Of a stretch of 6,391 nucleotides of DNA, positions 6,378 to 6,391 are shown piece by piece. The notes below the pieces were generated by a model, which made no database searches, was not told the DNA's origin, and saw only the letters and a list, made by a program, of their open reading frames with translations. Each line of letters begins with the position of its first letter. The stretch's first letter is position 1. Location: assembly GCA_947458415.1 (NCBI GenBank), contig CANGZG010000136.1, positions 1 through 6,391 of the forward strand, read 5' to 3'. The stretch comes from Comamonadaceae bacterium (lineage in GTDB: Bacteria; Pseudomonadota; Gammaproteobacteria; Burkholderiales; Burkholderiaceae_C). A program made the translations under genes and the position numbers.

Positions 6378-6391
6378 AAGATAGAAGTGAA

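Larger units (their letters stand above)
6247..6391 (+). other. Leader of the rRNA operon, 5' of 16S rRNA (partial at window end)
   Basis: This transcribed leader of about 145 bases runs from the predicted start site to the window end. It contains a boxB-like hairpin, a boxA-like sequence and, after a CAGCCGATAAGCGTGGGCG stretch, a long stem-loop; that stretch matches what I remember of Burkholderiales pre-16S leaders. The last bases (AGATAGAAGTGAA) lead directly to where a 16S rRNA 5' end would follow, but the AGAGTTTGATC landmark is not inside the window, so no rRNA gene is called. Confidence 0.8.

Noticed and set aside
6170..6391. tmRNA or tRNA gene in the right-hand non-coding region
   Set aside because: The hairpins and a long closing stem suggested a structured RNA gene, but there is no tRNA acceptor/T-arm pattern, CCA end or tag reading frame. 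The boxB-boxA order and the leader motif fit an rrn leader instead.
6380..6391. 16S rRNA gene start
   Set aside because: The sequence stops at about the expected 5' boundary and lacks the AGAGTTTGATC landmark, so no rRNA feature can be supported within the window.

Overview
The window looks like chromosomal DNA of a beta-proteobacterium of the order Burkholderiales, most likely family Comamonadaceae. This is inferred from the close match of the HemE N-terminus, the DsbD-like and Uup proteins and the rRNA leader to what I remember of that group; no search was run. It reads as core genome: I see no transposase, phage gene, tRNA, CRISPR array or integron.

Layout from left to right. Positions 1-332 (minus strand) hold the first 110 codons of hemE (uroporphyrinogen decarboxylase), cut by the left edge. 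A 108-base gap follows, with a 12-bp-arm palindrome (403-439) that starts one base past the dsbD stop codon and looks like a REP element. Positions 441-2582 (minus) encode a full-length DsbD/ScsB-type membrane thiol:disulfide reductase. Head-to-head with it, 18 bp away, a creatininase-family metal-dependent amidohydrolase runs on the plus strand (2601-3404). It converges on a histidine-phosphatase-family gene (minus, 3409-4080), with only 4 bp between the two stop codons. Thirty bases upstream of the phosphatase gene and on the same strand is uup (4111-5994), a duplicated-ATPase ABC-F protein, so uup and the phosphatase probably share a transcript.

The right end (5995-6391) carries no protein gene. 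It is the divergent control region between uup and a ribosomal RNA operon read on the plus strand. It holds a strong sigma70 promoter (TTGACA / extended CATAAT), a boxB-like GAAA-tetraloop hairpin, a boxA-like antitermination sequence and a long leader stem. The window ends where the mature 16S rRNA would be expected to begin; no 16S sequence is clearly inside it.

Functionally the genes are mixed housekeeping: heme synthesis, periplasmic redox, an amidohydrolase and a phosphatase-like protein of unknown substrate, and a ribosome- or DNA-associated ATPase beside an rrn operon. I found no convincing new multi-gene system. The points most worth a second look are the near-perfect inverted repeat that places the alternative start codons of dsbD and the amidohydrolase in its two arms, the REP-like palindrome, the phosphatase with Ser in place of its second catalytic His, and the compact rrn leader.
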